A stretch of 64,000 nucleotides of DNA, from the NCBI GenBank assembly GCA_030159235.1, contig BSBG01000002.1, positions 248,001 to 312,000 on the forward strand. Direction: 5' to 3'. The notes under the pieces were generated by a model that worked only from the letters and a program-made list of their open reading frames with translations, was not told where the DNA came from and did not search any database. This DNA comes from Bacillus safensis. Lineage in GTDB: Bacteria; Bacillota; Bacilli; Bacillales; Bacillaceae. Of this stretch, positions 8,864-19,989 are shown one piece after another. Each line of letters begins with the position of its first letter. The stretch's first letter is position 1. A program made the position numbers and the translations under genes.

Positions 8864-9055
8864 TTATAGTTGAATTGAACGTTCATCGTCACTAAACAGA
8901 TCATCTAAACTGCTTAGTGTCCCGTCTTCCTCCACTTGGTGTGTAGATATTTTGCCTTTTGACAGTGTCAATTCAATAAAACAGCCCCAGCAATAATATT
9001 GATTGACCCCAATTTTTCCGATGTCTTTACATTTGCAATTTGGGCAAATGAGCAT
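8864..9055 (-). CDS. yrzR: Zinc-ribbon small protein YrzR
   Basis: A 63-aa protein with an N-terminal zinc ribbon, CPNCKCKDIG followed by CWGC (two CxxC pairs within the first 30 residues), and an acidic C-terminus. Likely binds zinc; function is unknown. The start is ATG 9055 behind AAAGAGGTG; the GTG nine bases upstream is within the Shine-Dalgarno. It sits between yrrD and yrzQ on the same strand. Confidence 0.8.
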   Translation of the reverse strand: MLICPNCKCKDIGKIGVNQYYCWGCFIELTLSKGKISTHQVEEDGTLSSLDDLFSDDERSIQL

Positions 9056-9068
9056 ATTCAGCACCTCT

Positions 9069-9527
9069 TTACGTTCGGTTTAGAACAAGTGCTTCCTTTT
9101 GAACGTTCATCAGGGTTCCGGCAGCCTGCAGCTGCTTTCGAATCCCTGATAGCTCTGTAAAGAAGCCGTCCGAGAGTTCATATGCTACGATTGTGCCCGA
9201 ATTTATGCAAAAGTATACATCTTCCAAAATGCCTAAATTTTCACCCTCAGGCGACTGCATCATTTTCTTTTTCAATTTCGAAAATAAGAAGGACGGAACA
9301 GAGAAATCCATGCCGACTCCTTCCTGACAGCTCACAAATAAACCTTTGTCTGTCAGCTGATCTCCAGCAGAGAAAGGAATGAGTGCACAGTCTTTCTTTT
9401 TTCCCTCTAACACATATCCTCCGCAGCTGCCTCCGGCTAATAAGCAAATATCTTTTATGGAACCAAGTGAATGAGACTGCTCACCTGTATAGATTAACAT
9501 TCCTTCAAGCTCTCGACATGTTCTCAA
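9069..9527 (-). CDS. yrrD: PRC-barrel domain protein YrrD
   Basis: About 152 aa, starting at TTG 9527 (LRTCRELEGMLIYTG) after AAAAGGTGG. The choice of start rests on the Shine-Dalgarno and on the position where the PRC-barrel fold begins; upstream in-frame codons would add about 20 non-family residues. Two barrel repeats are visible: ELEGMLIYTG...GSIKDICLLAGG and EGENLGILEDVYF. The role of YrrD is not known. It lies just upstream of yrzR and downstream of recD2. Confidence 0.75.
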   Translation of the reverse strand: MRTCRELEGMLIYTGEQSHSLGSIKDICLLAGGSCGGYVLEGKKKDCALIPFSAGDQLTDKGLFVSCQEGVGMDFSVPSFLFSKLKKKMMQSPEGENLGILEDVYFCINSGTIVAYELSDGFFTELSGIRKQLQAAGTLMNVQKEALVLNRT

Positions 9528-9636
9528 AATGTGCTCAACCACCTTTTGCGGAACAGTCTTATCGTGTGCGTTTGCTTCAAGACTCATACGAAGAAATGGC
9601 TTCCATGAACGAAAAGCAAAGAATTTGTTTCACGCT

Positions 9637-9660
9637 AAAAGGCTTCCATATGGAAGCCTT
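9637..9660 (-). terminator. Terminator of recD2
   Basis: A perfect palindrome, AAGGCTTCCATATGGAAGCCTT, directly after the recD2 stop, followed on the minus strand by TTAGC. Confidence 0.7.
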
Positions 9661-12045
9661 CTACTCATGCATAAAATCAAACGGAGTGATTCCCTCCATC
9701 CCAATATTTGCGTCATGCACACTAAACGGAAGCTCTTTTTGAAGTGCTTCGAGTTCTGCATCCATGATTTCTTCAGTTTGCACCAGCCGCATCGTTAAGG
9801 ACGTTTGTCTAAGGGAATCCTCATTGTTTTTCACGCCCCACTCCAGTGCTGATTCTTCGCCGCACAAAATTAAAAACTTTTTGCTTCGTGTAATGGCTGT
9901 GTACAGCAGATTTCGCCGAAGCATTCGATAATAGCTTCTCACGACTGGCAGCACAACAATTGGAAATTCACTGCCTTGTGATTTGTGAATAGAGCAACAA
10001 TAGGCATGTGTAAATTGATGAAAATCCTTTTTTGTAAAGGTAATTTCATTTCCATCAAAGGAGATCACGGCCATGTCTTCTTTTTCTGTATTTTCTTTCG
10101 CATAAAAAATCGAAACAATTTCACCGATATCCCCGTTAAAAATGTTGTTCTCTGGCTGATTCACAAGCTGAAGCACCTTATCACCTGTCCGGTACACCAC
10201 ATCACCAAACGGTATTTCTCTGCCCTTTGGTTTTTTAGGATTTAAAATGTGTTGCAGCATTTTGTTGAGCTCATTGATGCCTGCTTTTCCTTTATACATG
10301 GGTGCGAGCACTTGAATGTCCTTTGCAGAAAAACCTTTTTGGGCAGCGTTGCTGACGACTTTCTCAATGACCTCTTTCATTTGATCAGCTGAACACTTAA
10401 TGAAGGACCGATCCTTTGAACGTGCGGTAATATCTTTTGGCAGCACGCCATTTTTCATATCATGTGCTAGTTCAACAATAGTTGAACCGTCTGCCTGCCG
10501 GTAAATATCTGTCAGGGTAACAGCTGGCACGGCTTTTGAGGCAAGCAAATCCCTTAAAACCTGGCCTGGTCCGACAGATGGAAGTTGATGTTCATCCCCT
10601 ACCATAATCACTTGGATATGATCAGGAATCGCTTTAAACAAATGATTTGCCAGCCAAATATCCAGCATACTTGATTCATCAATGATGACAAGCTTTCCTT
10701 CAATCGGCTGTTCCTCATCATGCGAGAAGCCCTCTGATCCGTTCCAGCCTAATAGCCGGTGAATGGTGACAGCTGGAAGCCCTGTTGATTCTGTCATGCG
10801 TTTAGCCGCCCGTCCAGTTGGTGCTGCAAGCACAAATGGAAAGGATTCATCTTTTTTATAATCACTCGGATCAAGAGATACACCGTGAAGATCGCTGTAA
10901 AGCTCAACAATCCCTTTAATGACCGTCGTTTTCCCTGTACCAGGTCCGCCTGTTAAAAGCAGCATCGGGGACATGAGTGCCTTTTGAATCGCTTCCTTTT
11001 GAGTCGGCGCATATTGAACGCCTAACCGTTCCTCCAGCTCACCAAGTGCAAGCAGGAATTCTGATTCAGGGAATTGATCTGCATATTCTGTTTGGGAGAC
11101 AATTTTTTGAATGCGTTTGGCGACACTTTGCTCCGCATAAAATAAGGACGGATGATAGCAGCGTTCATCTTCAATGATCATCTCTTTCCCTTCGCCAAGT
11201 GCAATGATCTGATTGGCAACATCCATTTCAGTCACTTTGTAATCATTGCCTGTTTGATTGAGCAGCTTGCGGGTTTCGACGATCAAATCTTTTGTTTGTA
11301 TGTACGTATGACCGTCCTGAAGACTGGCTGTCTCAACTGTATATAGCAAGGCTGCGCGAATCCGCTCTGGGTCATTTCCTGAAATGCCTGTTCTAGCGCC
11401 AAGCTCATCCGCCTTAATAAATCCAATCCCCTCGACATCCTTGACGAGCTGATAGGGATTTTCCTCGATCTTCTGCAGCGTTTCACTCTCGTACACTTGG
11501 TAAATCTTCATGCTAAGTTGCGGACCAAAGCCATATTGATTGAGGCTAATCATGATTTGTTCCAGCCCTTGATGCTCCTGAAGCGCTGCAGCCAGCTTAT
11601 CTGCCTTCTTTTTTGATAAACGGGGAACGTCATACAAAACAGCTGGGTCACGCATAATTTTATGAAGCGTCTGATTGCCAAGCTGCCCCACGATTTCTTC
11701 TGCCGTCTTTTTCCCTATCCCCTCAAATAAGTCACTTGAAAGATAATGGATGATTCCCTGCTTTGTTGTTGGTACTTCCTTTTGAAAATGAGTGGCTTGA
11801 AACTGTTCACCAAATTTCGGATGGCTTGTGACTTTGCCATAAAAGGTGTAGGTTTCCTCCTCATGAAGTGCTGGGAAGTAGCCTGTGACAGATGCTGTTT
11901 TTTCCTCTAAGTTTTCCGATGTTTCAATGACTTTCACCTTTAACACAGAGTATAAGTTACTTTCATTATGGAAAATAACGGCTTGAATGGTCCCTTTTAA
12001 AAATGGCTCTTCATCAAGTTTCATTTGATCTGGATGTTCCTGCAC
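9661..12045 (-). CDS. recD2: RecD2 5'-3' DNA helicase (YrrC)
   Basis: A 794-aa SF1 helicase of the RecD2 type, which lacks RecBC partners and acts in DNA repair and fork maintenance. The N-terminal region carries OB-like and helix-hairpin-helix segments (FEGIGKKTAEEIVGQLG, VEGIGFIKADELG). Walker A LLTGGPGTGKTTVIKG is at about residue 345 and Walker B is VIIDESSMLD. The C-terminus has the helicase motif FTHAYCCSIHKSQGSEFP. It starts at GTG 12045 after GGGAAG. It is 19 bp downstream of yrrB and likely cotranscribed with it. Confidence 0.95.
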   Translation of the reverse strand: MQEHPDQMKLDEEPFLKGTIQAVIFHNESNLYSVLKVKVIETSENLEEKTASVTGYFPALHEEETYTFYGKVTSHPKFGEQFQATHFQKEVPTTKQGIIHYLSSDLFEGIGKKTAEEIVGQLGNQTLHKIMRDPAVLYDVPRLSKKKADKLAAALQEHQGLEQIMISLNQYGFGPQLSMKIYQVYESETLQKIEENPYQLVKDVEGIGFIKADELGARTGISGNDPERIRAALLYTVETASLQDGHTYIQTKDLIVETRKLLNQTGNDYKVTEMDVANQIIALGEGKEMIIEDERCYHPSLFYAEQSVAKRIQKIVSQTEYADQFPESEFLLALGELEERLGVQYAPTQKEAIQKALMSPMLLLTGGPGTGKTTVIKGIVELYSDLHGVSLDPSDYKKDESFPFVLAAPTGRAAKRMTESTGLPAVTIHRLLGWNGSEGFSHDEEQPIEGKLVIIDESSMLDIWLANHLFKAIPDHIQVIMVGDEHQLPSVGPGQVLRDLLASKAVPAVTLTDIYRQADGSTIVELAHDMKNGVLPKDITARSKDRSFIKCSADQMKEVIEKVVSNAAQKGFSAKDIQVLAPMYKGKAGINELNKMLQHILNPKKPKGREIPFGDVVYRTGDKVLQLVNQPENNIFNGDIGEIVSIFYAKENTEKEDMAVISFDGNEITFTKKDFHQFTHAYCCSIHKSQGSEFPIVVLPVVRSYYRMLRRNLLYTAITRSKKFLILCGEESALEWGVKNNEDSLRQTSLTMRLVQTEEIMDAELEALQKELPFSVHDANIGMEGITPFDFMHE

Positions 12046-12064
12046 AGGTCTTCCCTACTTCCAT

Positions 12065-12718
12065 CTATTCTGCGTCTTGAATCAGCTTTTGCGCATGTAG
12101 TGCCAGCATATGATCAGGCTGCACGTCGATAGCTTTTCCTAGCATCTCAAGTGCTTCGTCTTTTTTCTCTAAATACGCATATGCAACCCCTAAATTATAA
12201 AAGGCATCTGCATGCTGCGGATCACGCGTGACCACTTCAGTAAAGGTTGTCACCGCTTCTTCCAGCATGTGTTCATTGGCTAAGCACATGCCAAATTGGA
12301 ATCTTGCTTCATTATCTTCTTCGTTTAGCTCAATGGCACGCTGAAGATATGGCATCGCAAGCTTTGGCTGCTCTAATTTGATGAGCGTCTGCCCCAGCAT
12401 ATAAAACAAATCACTATTTTCCATGCCCGCTTTTATTGCTTGTTCAAAATAGTCTTTCGCTTTCATAAAGTCTTCTTTTAATGTATACACATTTCCTGCT
12501 CCATAATAGGCTGCAGCTGCGGCATGATCAAGTTCAATTGCTTTTTGAAAGAAGTTTAACGCACGTTCAAATTCATTGATACTTGAAAGTAAGTTCGCAA
12601 AGTTAATATAAGGAACCGGGTCCTTCGGGCTTTCTTCGATCGCTTTTGTAAAAGCTTCTGCTGCTTTTTCGATGTTCCCTTGATTTAAGGCTTCTATGCC
12701 GATTTCGTTATGATTCAT
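12065..12718 (-). CDS. yrrB: Tetratricopeptide-repeat protein YrrB
   Basis: A 217-aa protein made almost wholly of TPR units (about six), for example ALNQGNIEKAAEAFTKAIEE and AYYGAGNVYTLKEDFMKAKD. It is a protein-protein interaction scaffold whose partner is unknown; the position between mnmA and recD2 is conserved in Bacillus. The start is ATG 12718 (MNHNEIGIEAL) after GAGAGGG; the upstream extension is rejected. Confidence 0.9.
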   Translation of the reverse strand: MNHNEIGIEALNQGNIEKAAEAFTKAIEESPKDPVPYINFANLLSSINEFERALNFFQKAIELDHAAAAAYYGAGNVYTLKEDFMKAKDYFEQAIKAGMENSDLFYMLGQTLIKLEQPKLAMPYLQRAIELNEEDNEARFQFGMCLANEHMLEEAVTTFTEVVTRDPQHADAFYNLGVAYAYLEKKDEALEMLGKAIDVQPDHMLALHAQKLIQDAE

Positions 12719-12739
12719 TTGCCCTCTCATCCTTTCATT

Positions 12740-12772
12740 AAAAAACCTCAACAGCGACGTTGAGGTTTTAAA
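12740..12772 (-). terminator. Terminator between mnmA and yrrB
   Basis: AAAACCTCAAC pairs with GTTGAGGTTTT around a short loop, 8 bp past the mnmA stop, followed by T-rich sequence on the minus strand. It closes the cymR-iscS-mnmA unit. Confidence 0.8.
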
Positions 12773-12777
12773 AACAT

Positions 12778-13950
<1,173 letters not shown>

Positions 13951-13989
13951 TTAGCTGTTTCATTTTTCACACACGAACAAAAGGAAGCA

Positions 13990-15132
13990 TTATTTGGCTA
14001 GGCGTTTGACAACAGCCGCTATCTTGCTTGCCGCCTGCTTCACATGATCCTCTTCGTTCCCAAGACCGAAGCTCATTCTAACTGAGGACGTCAGCTCTTT
14101 TGCTTCTTCGCCAAACATGGCACTTAACACGTGCGAAGGAAGGACAGATCCAGCCGTACATGCCGATCCGCTTGAAACAGCAATTCCTTCCATATCTAAA
14201 TTCACAAGCAGCGATTCAATGGAGACGCCCGGGAAATGAACATTTAAAATGTGCGGCAATGTTTCTTTCGGATGTCCATTGATAGAGAAATTGAGTGATT
14301 CCTCTTCGAATACTTGCAGCATGGTTTCTTTGAGCTTACCATAATGCATCGCTTTTTCTCTTCTATTTTGCTTTGTTAATTGAACAGCTTCTGCAAGCCC
14401 CACAATCCCTGCCACATTTTCAGTGCCAGCACGACGCTTTCTTTCTTGTTCCCCTCCGAATATTTGCGGAGAGAGTTTCACGCCTTCGTTTACATATAAA
14501 AAGCCTGTTCCCATCGGACCATTCAGCTTATGACCAGAAGCAGATAAAAGATCAAGATGAAGGTCTGCTACATCAATGGGCATTGTGCCAAACGCCTGCA
14601 CTGCGTCTGTATGAAAATGCGCAGTATGTCCCTTTAAAAGTTCGCCAATGGCTTTGATTGGCTGAATCACACCTGTTTCATTATTCCCGTACATGATGGT
14701 CACAAGAATCGTATCATTTCTTAGTGCTTGTTTTAATTGATCAAGATGAATCAATCCCGCTTCATCTACATCTAAATATGTCACTTCAAATCCTAGCTTC
14801 TCTAGGCGCTCACATGTATGCAGCACCGCATGATGCTCTGTTTTGACTGTGATGATATGTTTACCTTCATGCTGTCTTGCCATGGCAACACCTGTGATCG
14901 CCAGGTTGTCCGCCTCGGTTCCTCCACTTGTGAGGATGATCTCCTGCGGTTTACAGTGTAATTCTCCTGCAATGACTTCTCTTGCTTCATCGAGCCACTT
15001 TCTTGCCTCTCGCCCATATGAATGAATACTAGAGGGATTGCCAAATATCTCTGTAAAGTAAGGCATCATCTTGTCCACAATACGCTGATCCATCGGCGTT
15101 GTGGCCGCATGATCTAAATAGATTCGTTCCAT
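13990..15132 (-). CDS. iscS: Cysteine desulfurase (IscS-type, YrvO)
   Basis: A 380-aa PLP-dependent desulfurase that releases sulfur from cysteine, here most likely for tRNA thiolation by the adjacent MnmA. The PLP Lys lies in SASGHKLNGPMGTGF and the active-site Cys in SGSACTAGSVLPSHV. Substrate motifs LDHAATTP and TSGGTEADNLAI are present. ATG 15132 follows AGAGGTG. It is 18 bp downstream of cymR, a regulator of cysteine metabolism. It is one of two desulfurases in the window; the other is nifS in the NAD locus. Confidence 0.96.
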   Translation of the reverse strand: MERIYLDHAATTPMDQRIVDKMMPYFTEIFGNPSSIHSYGREARKWLDEAREVIAGELHCKPQEIILTSGGTEADNLAITGVAMARQHEGKHIITVKTEHHAVLHTCERLEKLGFEVTYLDVDEAGLIHLDQLKQALRNDTILVTIMYGNNETGVIQPIKAIGELLKGHTAHFHTDAVQAFGTMPIDVADLHLDLLSASGHKLNGPMGTGFLYVNEGVKLSPQIFGGEQERKRRAGTENVAGIVGLAEAVQLTKQNRREKAMHYGKLKETMLQVFEEESLNFSINGHPKETLPHILNVHFPGVSIESLLVNLDMEGIAVSSGSACTAGSVLPSHVLSAMFGEEAKELTSSVRMSFGLGNEEDHVKQAASKIAAVVKRLAK

Positions 15133-15150
15133 TTCCGGTACACCTCTGAT

Positions 15151-15570
15151 CTAAATATAGAACATATACGAGTCTTGATCCCCGTCATCTGTATAGCTTG
15201 CCAAGTCTTCAAGAGTTGTATTGTCTAGTACGTCTTTTACTGCATCACGAATACGAATCCAAAGTTCACGCTTTGCTGGTTCTTCGTTTTCGATGACTTC
15301 GACAGGACTAATCGGTCCTTCTAATACACGAATAATATCACCGGCTGTAATCTCGTTTGGTTCATGTGCAAGAACATAGCCGCCATACGCCCCGCGAATA
15401 CTTTTTACAAGACGGGCATTGCGGAGTGGTGATACAAGCTGCTCTAAATAATGCTCAGACAAATCGTTGTTTTGAGCGATTGATTTTAATGATGTAGGGC
15501 CTTCGCCATGTTTTTTGGCTAATTCGATCATGATCGTCAGACCGTATCTGCCTTTAGTTGAAATTTTCAA
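15151..15570 (-). CDS. cymR: Cysteine metabolism repressor CymR (Rrf2 family)
   Basis: A 139-aa Rrf2-type winged helix regulator, MKISTKGRYGLTIMIELAK at the N-terminus and the recognition region LSEHYLEQLVSPLRNA. In B. subtilis CymR, with CysK, represses cystine uptake and cysteine synthesis genes. No Fe-S cysteines are seen, in line with CymR rather than IscR. The start is TTG 15570 after GAGGTG, matching the B. subtilis N-terminus. It is first gene of cymR-iscS-mnmA and divergent from rarA. Confidence 0.95.
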   Translation of the reverse strand: MKISTKGRYGLTIMIELAKKHGEGPTSLKSIAQNNDLSEHYLEQLVSPLRNARLVKSIRGAYGGYVLAHEPNEITAGDIIRVLEGPISPVEVIENEEPAKRELWIRIRDAVKDVLDNTTLEDLASYTDDGDQDSYMFYI

Positions 15571-15778
15571 GTTAAACACCTCTGCGTTTTCTATTCTATG
15601 CCATCAATTATTTTTCTGATTTCATATACGCTGATATATAGACCAAAAGCAATTATATCATACTTTCAGCCAACTTTCATTTACGGGTTCCGAGCATATC
15701 AGGAGGACGCATCTCTTTTCTATTTGAAGAAATTTCGGTACTCTATACAAACAAGACATTGCTTTAGGAGAGATAAAT

Positions 15779-17044
15779 ATGAAACCTTTAGCGTACCGGA
15801 TGCGCCCAAGTCATATTGAAGACATTATTGGGCAGGAGCATCTTGTTGGAGAAGGTCAAATTATAAGACGAATGGTCGAGGCGAAACATTTATCCTCGAT
15901 GATTTTATACGGACCGCCGGGCATCGGTAAGACATCAATTGCGACGGCAATCGCTGGCAGTACAAGCATTGCTTTTCGTACGTTGAATGCAGTCATTCAT
16001 AATAAAAAGGATATGGAAGCAGTCGCCGCTGAAGCGAAAATGAGCGGTCAGGTGATCCTTATTTTAGACGAAGTCCATCGGCTTGATAAAGGAAAGCAGG
16101 ATTTTCTTCTACCTTATTTAGAAAATGGCATGATCATTTTAATTGGCGCTACGACGGCTAATCCCTATCATGCGATCAATCCCGCCATCCGAAGCCGGAC
16201 ACAAATATTTGAACTAAAACCGCTTGAAACAGAGCAAATCAAAGCTGCTTTATCTAGGGCATTACAGGATGAGCATCGCGGGCTTGGCGGCTATGAGGTG
16301 ACTGTGGATGATGAAGCGATGCACCATTTTGCCAATGGATGCGGAGGCGACGTCCGTTCCGCTTTAAATGCGCTAGAACTCGCCGTCTTATCGACAAAAG
16401 CTGATGAAACTGGACATATCAAAATCACTCTTGCCGCAGCAGAAGAATGTTTACAAAAAAAGAGCTTCTCACATGATAAAAATGGTGATGCACATTATGA
16501 TGTCCTCTCGGCTTTTCAAAAATCCATTAGAGGATCTGATACAGATGCGGCGCTGCATTATCTTGCCAGACTGATCGAAGCAGGAGACCTTGAAAGCATT
16601 TCAAGAAGATTACTCGTGATGGCATACGAGGATATTGGCTTAGCGAGTCCGCAGGCAGGCCCCCGCGTATTAAGTGCTGTACAAACAGCAGAAAGAGTCG
16701 GTTTCCCAGAAGCACGAATTCCGCTCGCTAACGCAGTGATTGAGCTGTGCCTTTCTCCTAAATCCAATTCGGCATATAAGGCGATTGATGCGGCGATTGG
16801 TGACATTCGTACAGGAAAAATCGGTGAAGTTCCAGCTCATTTAAAGGATGCTCATTACAAAGGCGCAACAGCACTCGGTAGAGGCATTGATTACTTATAC
16901 CCGCACGATTATGAAAATGGCTGGGTCAAGCAGCAGTATTTACCTGATCCGCTGAAAAACAAGCAATACTATGTACCAAAGCAAACAGGAAAATTTGAAG
17001 GTGCATTGAAACAGGTCTATGAGAATTTGAAACGCCAAAAGTAA
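15779..17044 (+). CDS. rarA: Replication-associated recombination protein RarA/MgsA (YrvN)
   Basis: A 421-aa AAA+ ATPase of the RarA (MgsA/WRNIP1) family acting at stalled forks. Walker A YGPPGIGKTS lies at about residues 44-53, Walker B is LILDEVHRL, sensor 1 is GATTANPYHAIN, and the C-terminal tetramerisation region follows. ATG 15779 follows AGGAGAG. It is a single plus-strand gene that converges with tcdA; a hairpin terminator lies between. Confidence 0.95.
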   Translation: MKPLAYRMRPSHIEDIIGQEHLVGEGQIIRRMVEAKHLSSMILYGPPGIGKTSIATAIAGSTSIAFRTLNAVIHNKKDMEAVAAEAKMSGQVILILDEVHRLDKGKQDFLLPYLENGMIILIGATTANPYHAINPAIRSRTQIFELKPLETEQIKAALSRALQDEHRGLGGYEVTVDDEAMHHFANGCGGDVRSALNALELAVLSTKADETGHIKITLAAAEECLQKKSFSHDKNGDAHYDVLSAFQKSIRGSDTDAALHYLARLIEAGDLESISRRLLVMAYEDIGLASPQAGPRVLSAVQTAERVGFPEARIPLANAVIELCLSPKSNSAYKAIDAAIGDIRTGKIGEVPAHLKDAHYKGATALGRGIDYLYPHDYENGWVKQQYLPDPLKNKQYYVPKQTGKFEGALKQVYENLKRQK

Positions 17045-17078
17045 AAAAAGCCCCCTGCATGTTAGCAGGCGGGCTGTT
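17043..17078. terminator. Terminator between convergent rarA and tcdA
   Basis: AGCCCCCTGC pairs with GCAGGCGGGCT (one mismatch) around ATGTTA, with an A-run on the left and T-rich sequence on the right. It can serve both genes. Confidence 0.75.
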
Positions 17079-17842
17079 TATTTATCCTTCACACGTGTAA
17101 TCGGAATATCTTTTAAAAGCTTCATAATGACATGACCACCCATGATCAGTCCGGCAACAGACGGAACGAATGCATTAGATGATGGCGGCATCTGCGCTTT
17201 GCGAATCTTCGCTTCATCATTTCCAACTTCTTTTCTGACATCTTCACGAATCACGATTGGGCTTTCGTCAGAGAAAATGACTTCAATTCCTTTACGAATG
17301 CCTTCCTTTCGCAGACGTGTTCTCACGACTTTTGCAATAGGATCGGTATGTGTTTTTGAAATATCATCAATTTTGAAGCGTGTCGGATCTGTTTTGTTGG
17401 CAGCACCCATACTTGAAATGATGTTCACACCTCGTTTCAGACACTCTTTCATTAAATGAATTTTATAGTGAATCGTATCTGACGCATCAATGACATAATC
17501 AAGCGGATACTCAAAAAATTGCTCGTATGTTTCCTCTGTATAAAACATCTTGAGCGCAACAACTTCACATTCTGGATTAATATCAGCGATTCTCGCTTGC
17601 ATTAAGTCAACCTTTGGCTGGCCAACTGTTGATAGCAATGCTGGCAGCTGACGGTTCACATTTGTAATATCAATATCATCTTTATCAACAAGTACAATAC
17701 GGCCAACGCCTGAACGCGCAAGTGCCTCTACTGCAAATGAACCAACGCCGCCCACACCAAGCACTGCAACTGTACTGTTTTTTAATATATTTAAGCCTTC
17801 CTTGCCAATGGCAAGCTCGTTTCTTGAAAACTGATGTAACAA
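17078..17842 (-). CDS. tcdA: tRNA threonylcarbamoyladenosine dehydratase TcdA (YrvM)
   Basis: A 254-aa ThiF/MoeB/E1-like enzyme that cyclises t6A37 to ct6A in tRNAs. The nucleotide-binding motif VLGVGGVGSFAVEALARSG lies near residue 28. The acidic VDKDDIDITNVNRQ segment and the conserved PIVIREDVRKE block follow. The start is TTG 17842 (LLHQFSRNELAIG) behind GGTGGAG, giving exactly the B. subtilis length. It lies downstream of 6S RNA. Confidence 0.93.
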   Translation of the reverse strand: MLHQFSRNELAIGKEGLNILKNSTVAVLGVGGVGSFAVEALARSGVGRIVLVDKDDIDITNVNRQLPALLSTVGQPKVDLMQARIADINPECEVVALKMFYTEETYEQFFEYPLDYVIDASDTIHYKIHLMKECLKRGVNIISSMGAANKTDPTRFKIDDISKTHTDPIAKVVRTRLRKEGIRKGIEVIFSDESPIVIREDVRKEVGNDEAKIRKAQMPPSSNAFVPSVAGLIMGGHVIMKLLKDIPITRVKDK

Positions 17843-17935
17843 GTGCCTCACTCCACCTTTATTTAAAATGAATCGAAAGAATCATATCATATTCAGACTT
17901 CTCCGTCATCCTTCTCTAAAAGAAAAAAACACAAA

Positions 17936-18114
17936 AAAGTCCCGATGACGCCGCCAGCTTTTCCTTCGTTTTGAACCCCGCACCAAGCAGGTGGGTGCTT
18001 TCTTCCTGACTTTATAAGTCCTCTAAAGAGGCATTTATGCAGAAAGGAAAGGCAAGCTCCCGTATTAAAAAATGTTCGGTCAAAACTAGGTAACCACCGT
18101 ACGTATCAGGACTT
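17936..18114 (-). ncRNA. ssrSA: 6S-1 RNA
   Basis: A transcript of about 179 nt between aspS and tcdA, the B. subtilis bsrA location. The 5' end AAGTCCTGATACG pairs with 3' CGTCATCGGGACTT to form the closing stem. The interior shows the paired arms ACGGGAGCTTGCC and GCACCCACCTGCTTGGTGC around an open central bubble, as in B. subtilis 6S-1. A T-run follows the closing stem. 6S RNA binds sigma-A RNA polymerase and mimics an open promoter. I could not pick out a clear promoter just upstream; processing from the hisS-aspS transcript is possible. Confidence 0.88.
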
Positions 18115-18140
18115 TATTTATTGATTGTTGAAAGCATATC

Positions 18141-18177
18141 ATAGGCATGTCCCTTTTTCAAGCGGTTACATGCCTAT
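18141..18177 (-). terminator. Hairpin downstream of aspS
   Basis: ATAGGCATGT pairs with ACATGCCTAT around a 17-nt loop, 16 bp past the aspS stop. There is no strong T-run, so it may be a weak terminator or processing signal between aspS and 6S RNA. Confidence 0.55.
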
Positions 18178-18192
18178 AAACATGCGCCTATT

Positions 18193-19971
18193 TTACTGTT
18201 TTACTTTTGTTTTAATGGCTAAACTCAGCTCATCAAGCTGCGCCTCGCTCACATGGCCAGGAGCATCTGTAAGAACGCAGCTCGCACTTGCTGTTTTCGG
18301 GAACGCAATCGTATCTCTAAGATTAGAGCGGCCTGCAAGCAGCATCACTAAACGGTCAAGCCCAAGTGCGATTCCGCCATGCGGAGGAACCCCATGCTCA
18401 AACGCATCCAGAAGGAAGCCGAATTGTTCGTAGGCCTCTTCTTTTGAAAAACCGAGTAAGCCTAACATTTTTTCTTGAATGTCCTTTTCGAAAATACGAA
18501 TAGACCCTCCGCCAAGCTCGTAGCCATTCAGTACAAGATCATATGCCTGTGCCTTCATGTCTTCTGGGCTTGTTTCAATTAATTCTAGATCATCACGAAC
18601 TGGCATTGTGAATGGATGATGGGCAGCATAGAAGCGGCCTTCTTCTTCATCCTTTTCAAGCAGCGGCCAATCGACAACCCATAAGAAATTGAAGACAGAT
18701 TCATCGATCAGTTCAAGCTCTTTACCGAGTTTTAGGCGAAGTGCACCAAGCGCATCATGGACAACAGACGTCTTATCTGCAACAAAGAGTAAAAGGTCGC
18801 CTTCTTCCACTTGAAGTTGCTCTTTTAATTCTGCTTGCTTTGCTTCATCAAAGAATTTAGCGATTGGTCCTTTTAATTCTGTTCCTTCAGCTTTTAGCCA
18901 AGCAAGACCTTTTGCACCGTAGTTCGCTGCAAATGCACCTAGTGCATCAATGTCTTTTCTTGAGTAGTTCGCTGCAGCACCTTTTACAATGATGGCTTTG
19001 ACAGCTCCACCATTTTTCACAGCTCCACTAAACACTTTGAAATCAGAGTCTTTTACCGTGTCTGAAATGTTGACAAGCTTCATCTCAAAGCGTGTATCCG
19101 GTTTATCAGATCCATAAGAATTCATCGCTTCATCATACGTCATACGTGGTAATGGCAACGTTAGGTCTACGCCTTTGACCTCTTTCATCACCTTCGCCAT
19201 CATCTGTTCAGCAAGCGTCATGATATCCTCTTGGCTCATAAAGGACATTTCAATATCGACTTGTGTGAATTCCGGCTGACGATCAGCACGCAAGTCTTCA
19301 TCTCTAAAGCAGCGGGCAATTTGATAGTAACGATCCATCCCTGACACCATCAGCAATTGTTTAAATAATTGCGGAGACTGAGGCAAGGCATAGAATTCTC
19401 CTTCATGTACACGGCTTGGAACAAGATAGTCACGCGCACCTTCTGGCGTACTTTTCGTTAAAATCGGTGTTTCAATGTCTAGAAAGCCGTTGTCATCTAA
19501 GAAATGGCGGAATGCTTTTGTGACTTCATGTCTCATTTTCATTGTTTCAAACATGGCAGGACGGCGAAGATCTAGGTAACGATATTTTAAGCGTACATCT
19601 TCTGATACCTCGTCTGCTTGATCTGAAATCACAAATGGAGGAGTCTTCGCTTCATTTAAAACGGTAACCGTTTCAACTTGAATTTCAATTTTGCCCGTTT
19701 TTAAATTTGGATTGATCGTTGCTTCTTCTCTTGCGACAACTGTTCCTTTAATATCAAGGACATACTCATTACGAATTGATTCCGCTGTCTCAAGCGCCTC
19801 TTTTGATAGGTCTGGATTGAAGACAACTTGTACAATTCCTGTACGATCGCGCAAATCAATAAAGATTAATCCGCCTAGGTCACGCCTTTTTTGAACCCAT
19901 CCTTTTAATACAACTGACTGACCAATTTGGTCTTCTGTTACTTCTCCACAATAAAAAGTTCTACCAAACAC
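18193..19971 (-). CDS. aspS: Aspartate-tRNA ligase
   Basis: A 592-aa class IIb synthetase. The N-terminal OB anticodon-binding domain ([20 protein letters not shown]) precedes catalytic motifs 2 ([20 protein letters not shown]) and 3 ([15 protein letters not shown]), with the bacterial GAD insert between. It starts at GTG 19971 ([11 protein letters not shown]), 10 nt after AAGGAG; an ATG two codons earlier has only 4-nt spacing. Second gene of the T-box-controlled hisS-aspS operon, 18 bp after hisS. Confidence 0.97.
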   Translation of the reverse strand: MFGRTFYCGEVTEDQIGQSVVLKGWVQKRRDLGGLIFIDLRDRTGIVQVVFNPDLSKEALETAESIRNEYVLDIKGTVVAREEATINPNLKTGKIEIQVETVTVLNEAKTPPFVISDQADEVSEDVRLKYRYLDLRRPAMFETMKMRHEVTKAFRHFLDDNGFLDIETPILTKSTPEGARDYLVPSRVHEGEFYALPQSPQLFKQLLMVSGMDRYYQIARCFRDEDLRADRQPEFTQVDIEMSFMSQEDIMTLAEQMMAKVMKEVKGVDLTLPLPRMTYDEAMNSYGSDKPDTRFEMKLVNISDTVKDSDFKVFSGAVKNGGAVKAIIVKGAAANYSRKDIDALGAFAANYGAKGLAWLKAEGTELKGPIAKFFDEAKQAELKEQLQVEEGDLLLFVADKTSVVHDALGALRLKLGKELELIDESVFNFLWVVDWPLLEKDEEEGRFYAAHHPFTMPVRDDLELIETSPEDMKAQAYDLVLNGYELGGGSIRIFEKDIQEKMLGLLGFSKEEAYEQFGFLLDAFEHGVPPHGGIALGLDRLVMLLAGRSNLRDTIAFPKTASASCVLTDAPGHVSEAQLDELSLAIKTKVKQ

Positions 19972-19989
19972 AAACATTCCACTCCTTCT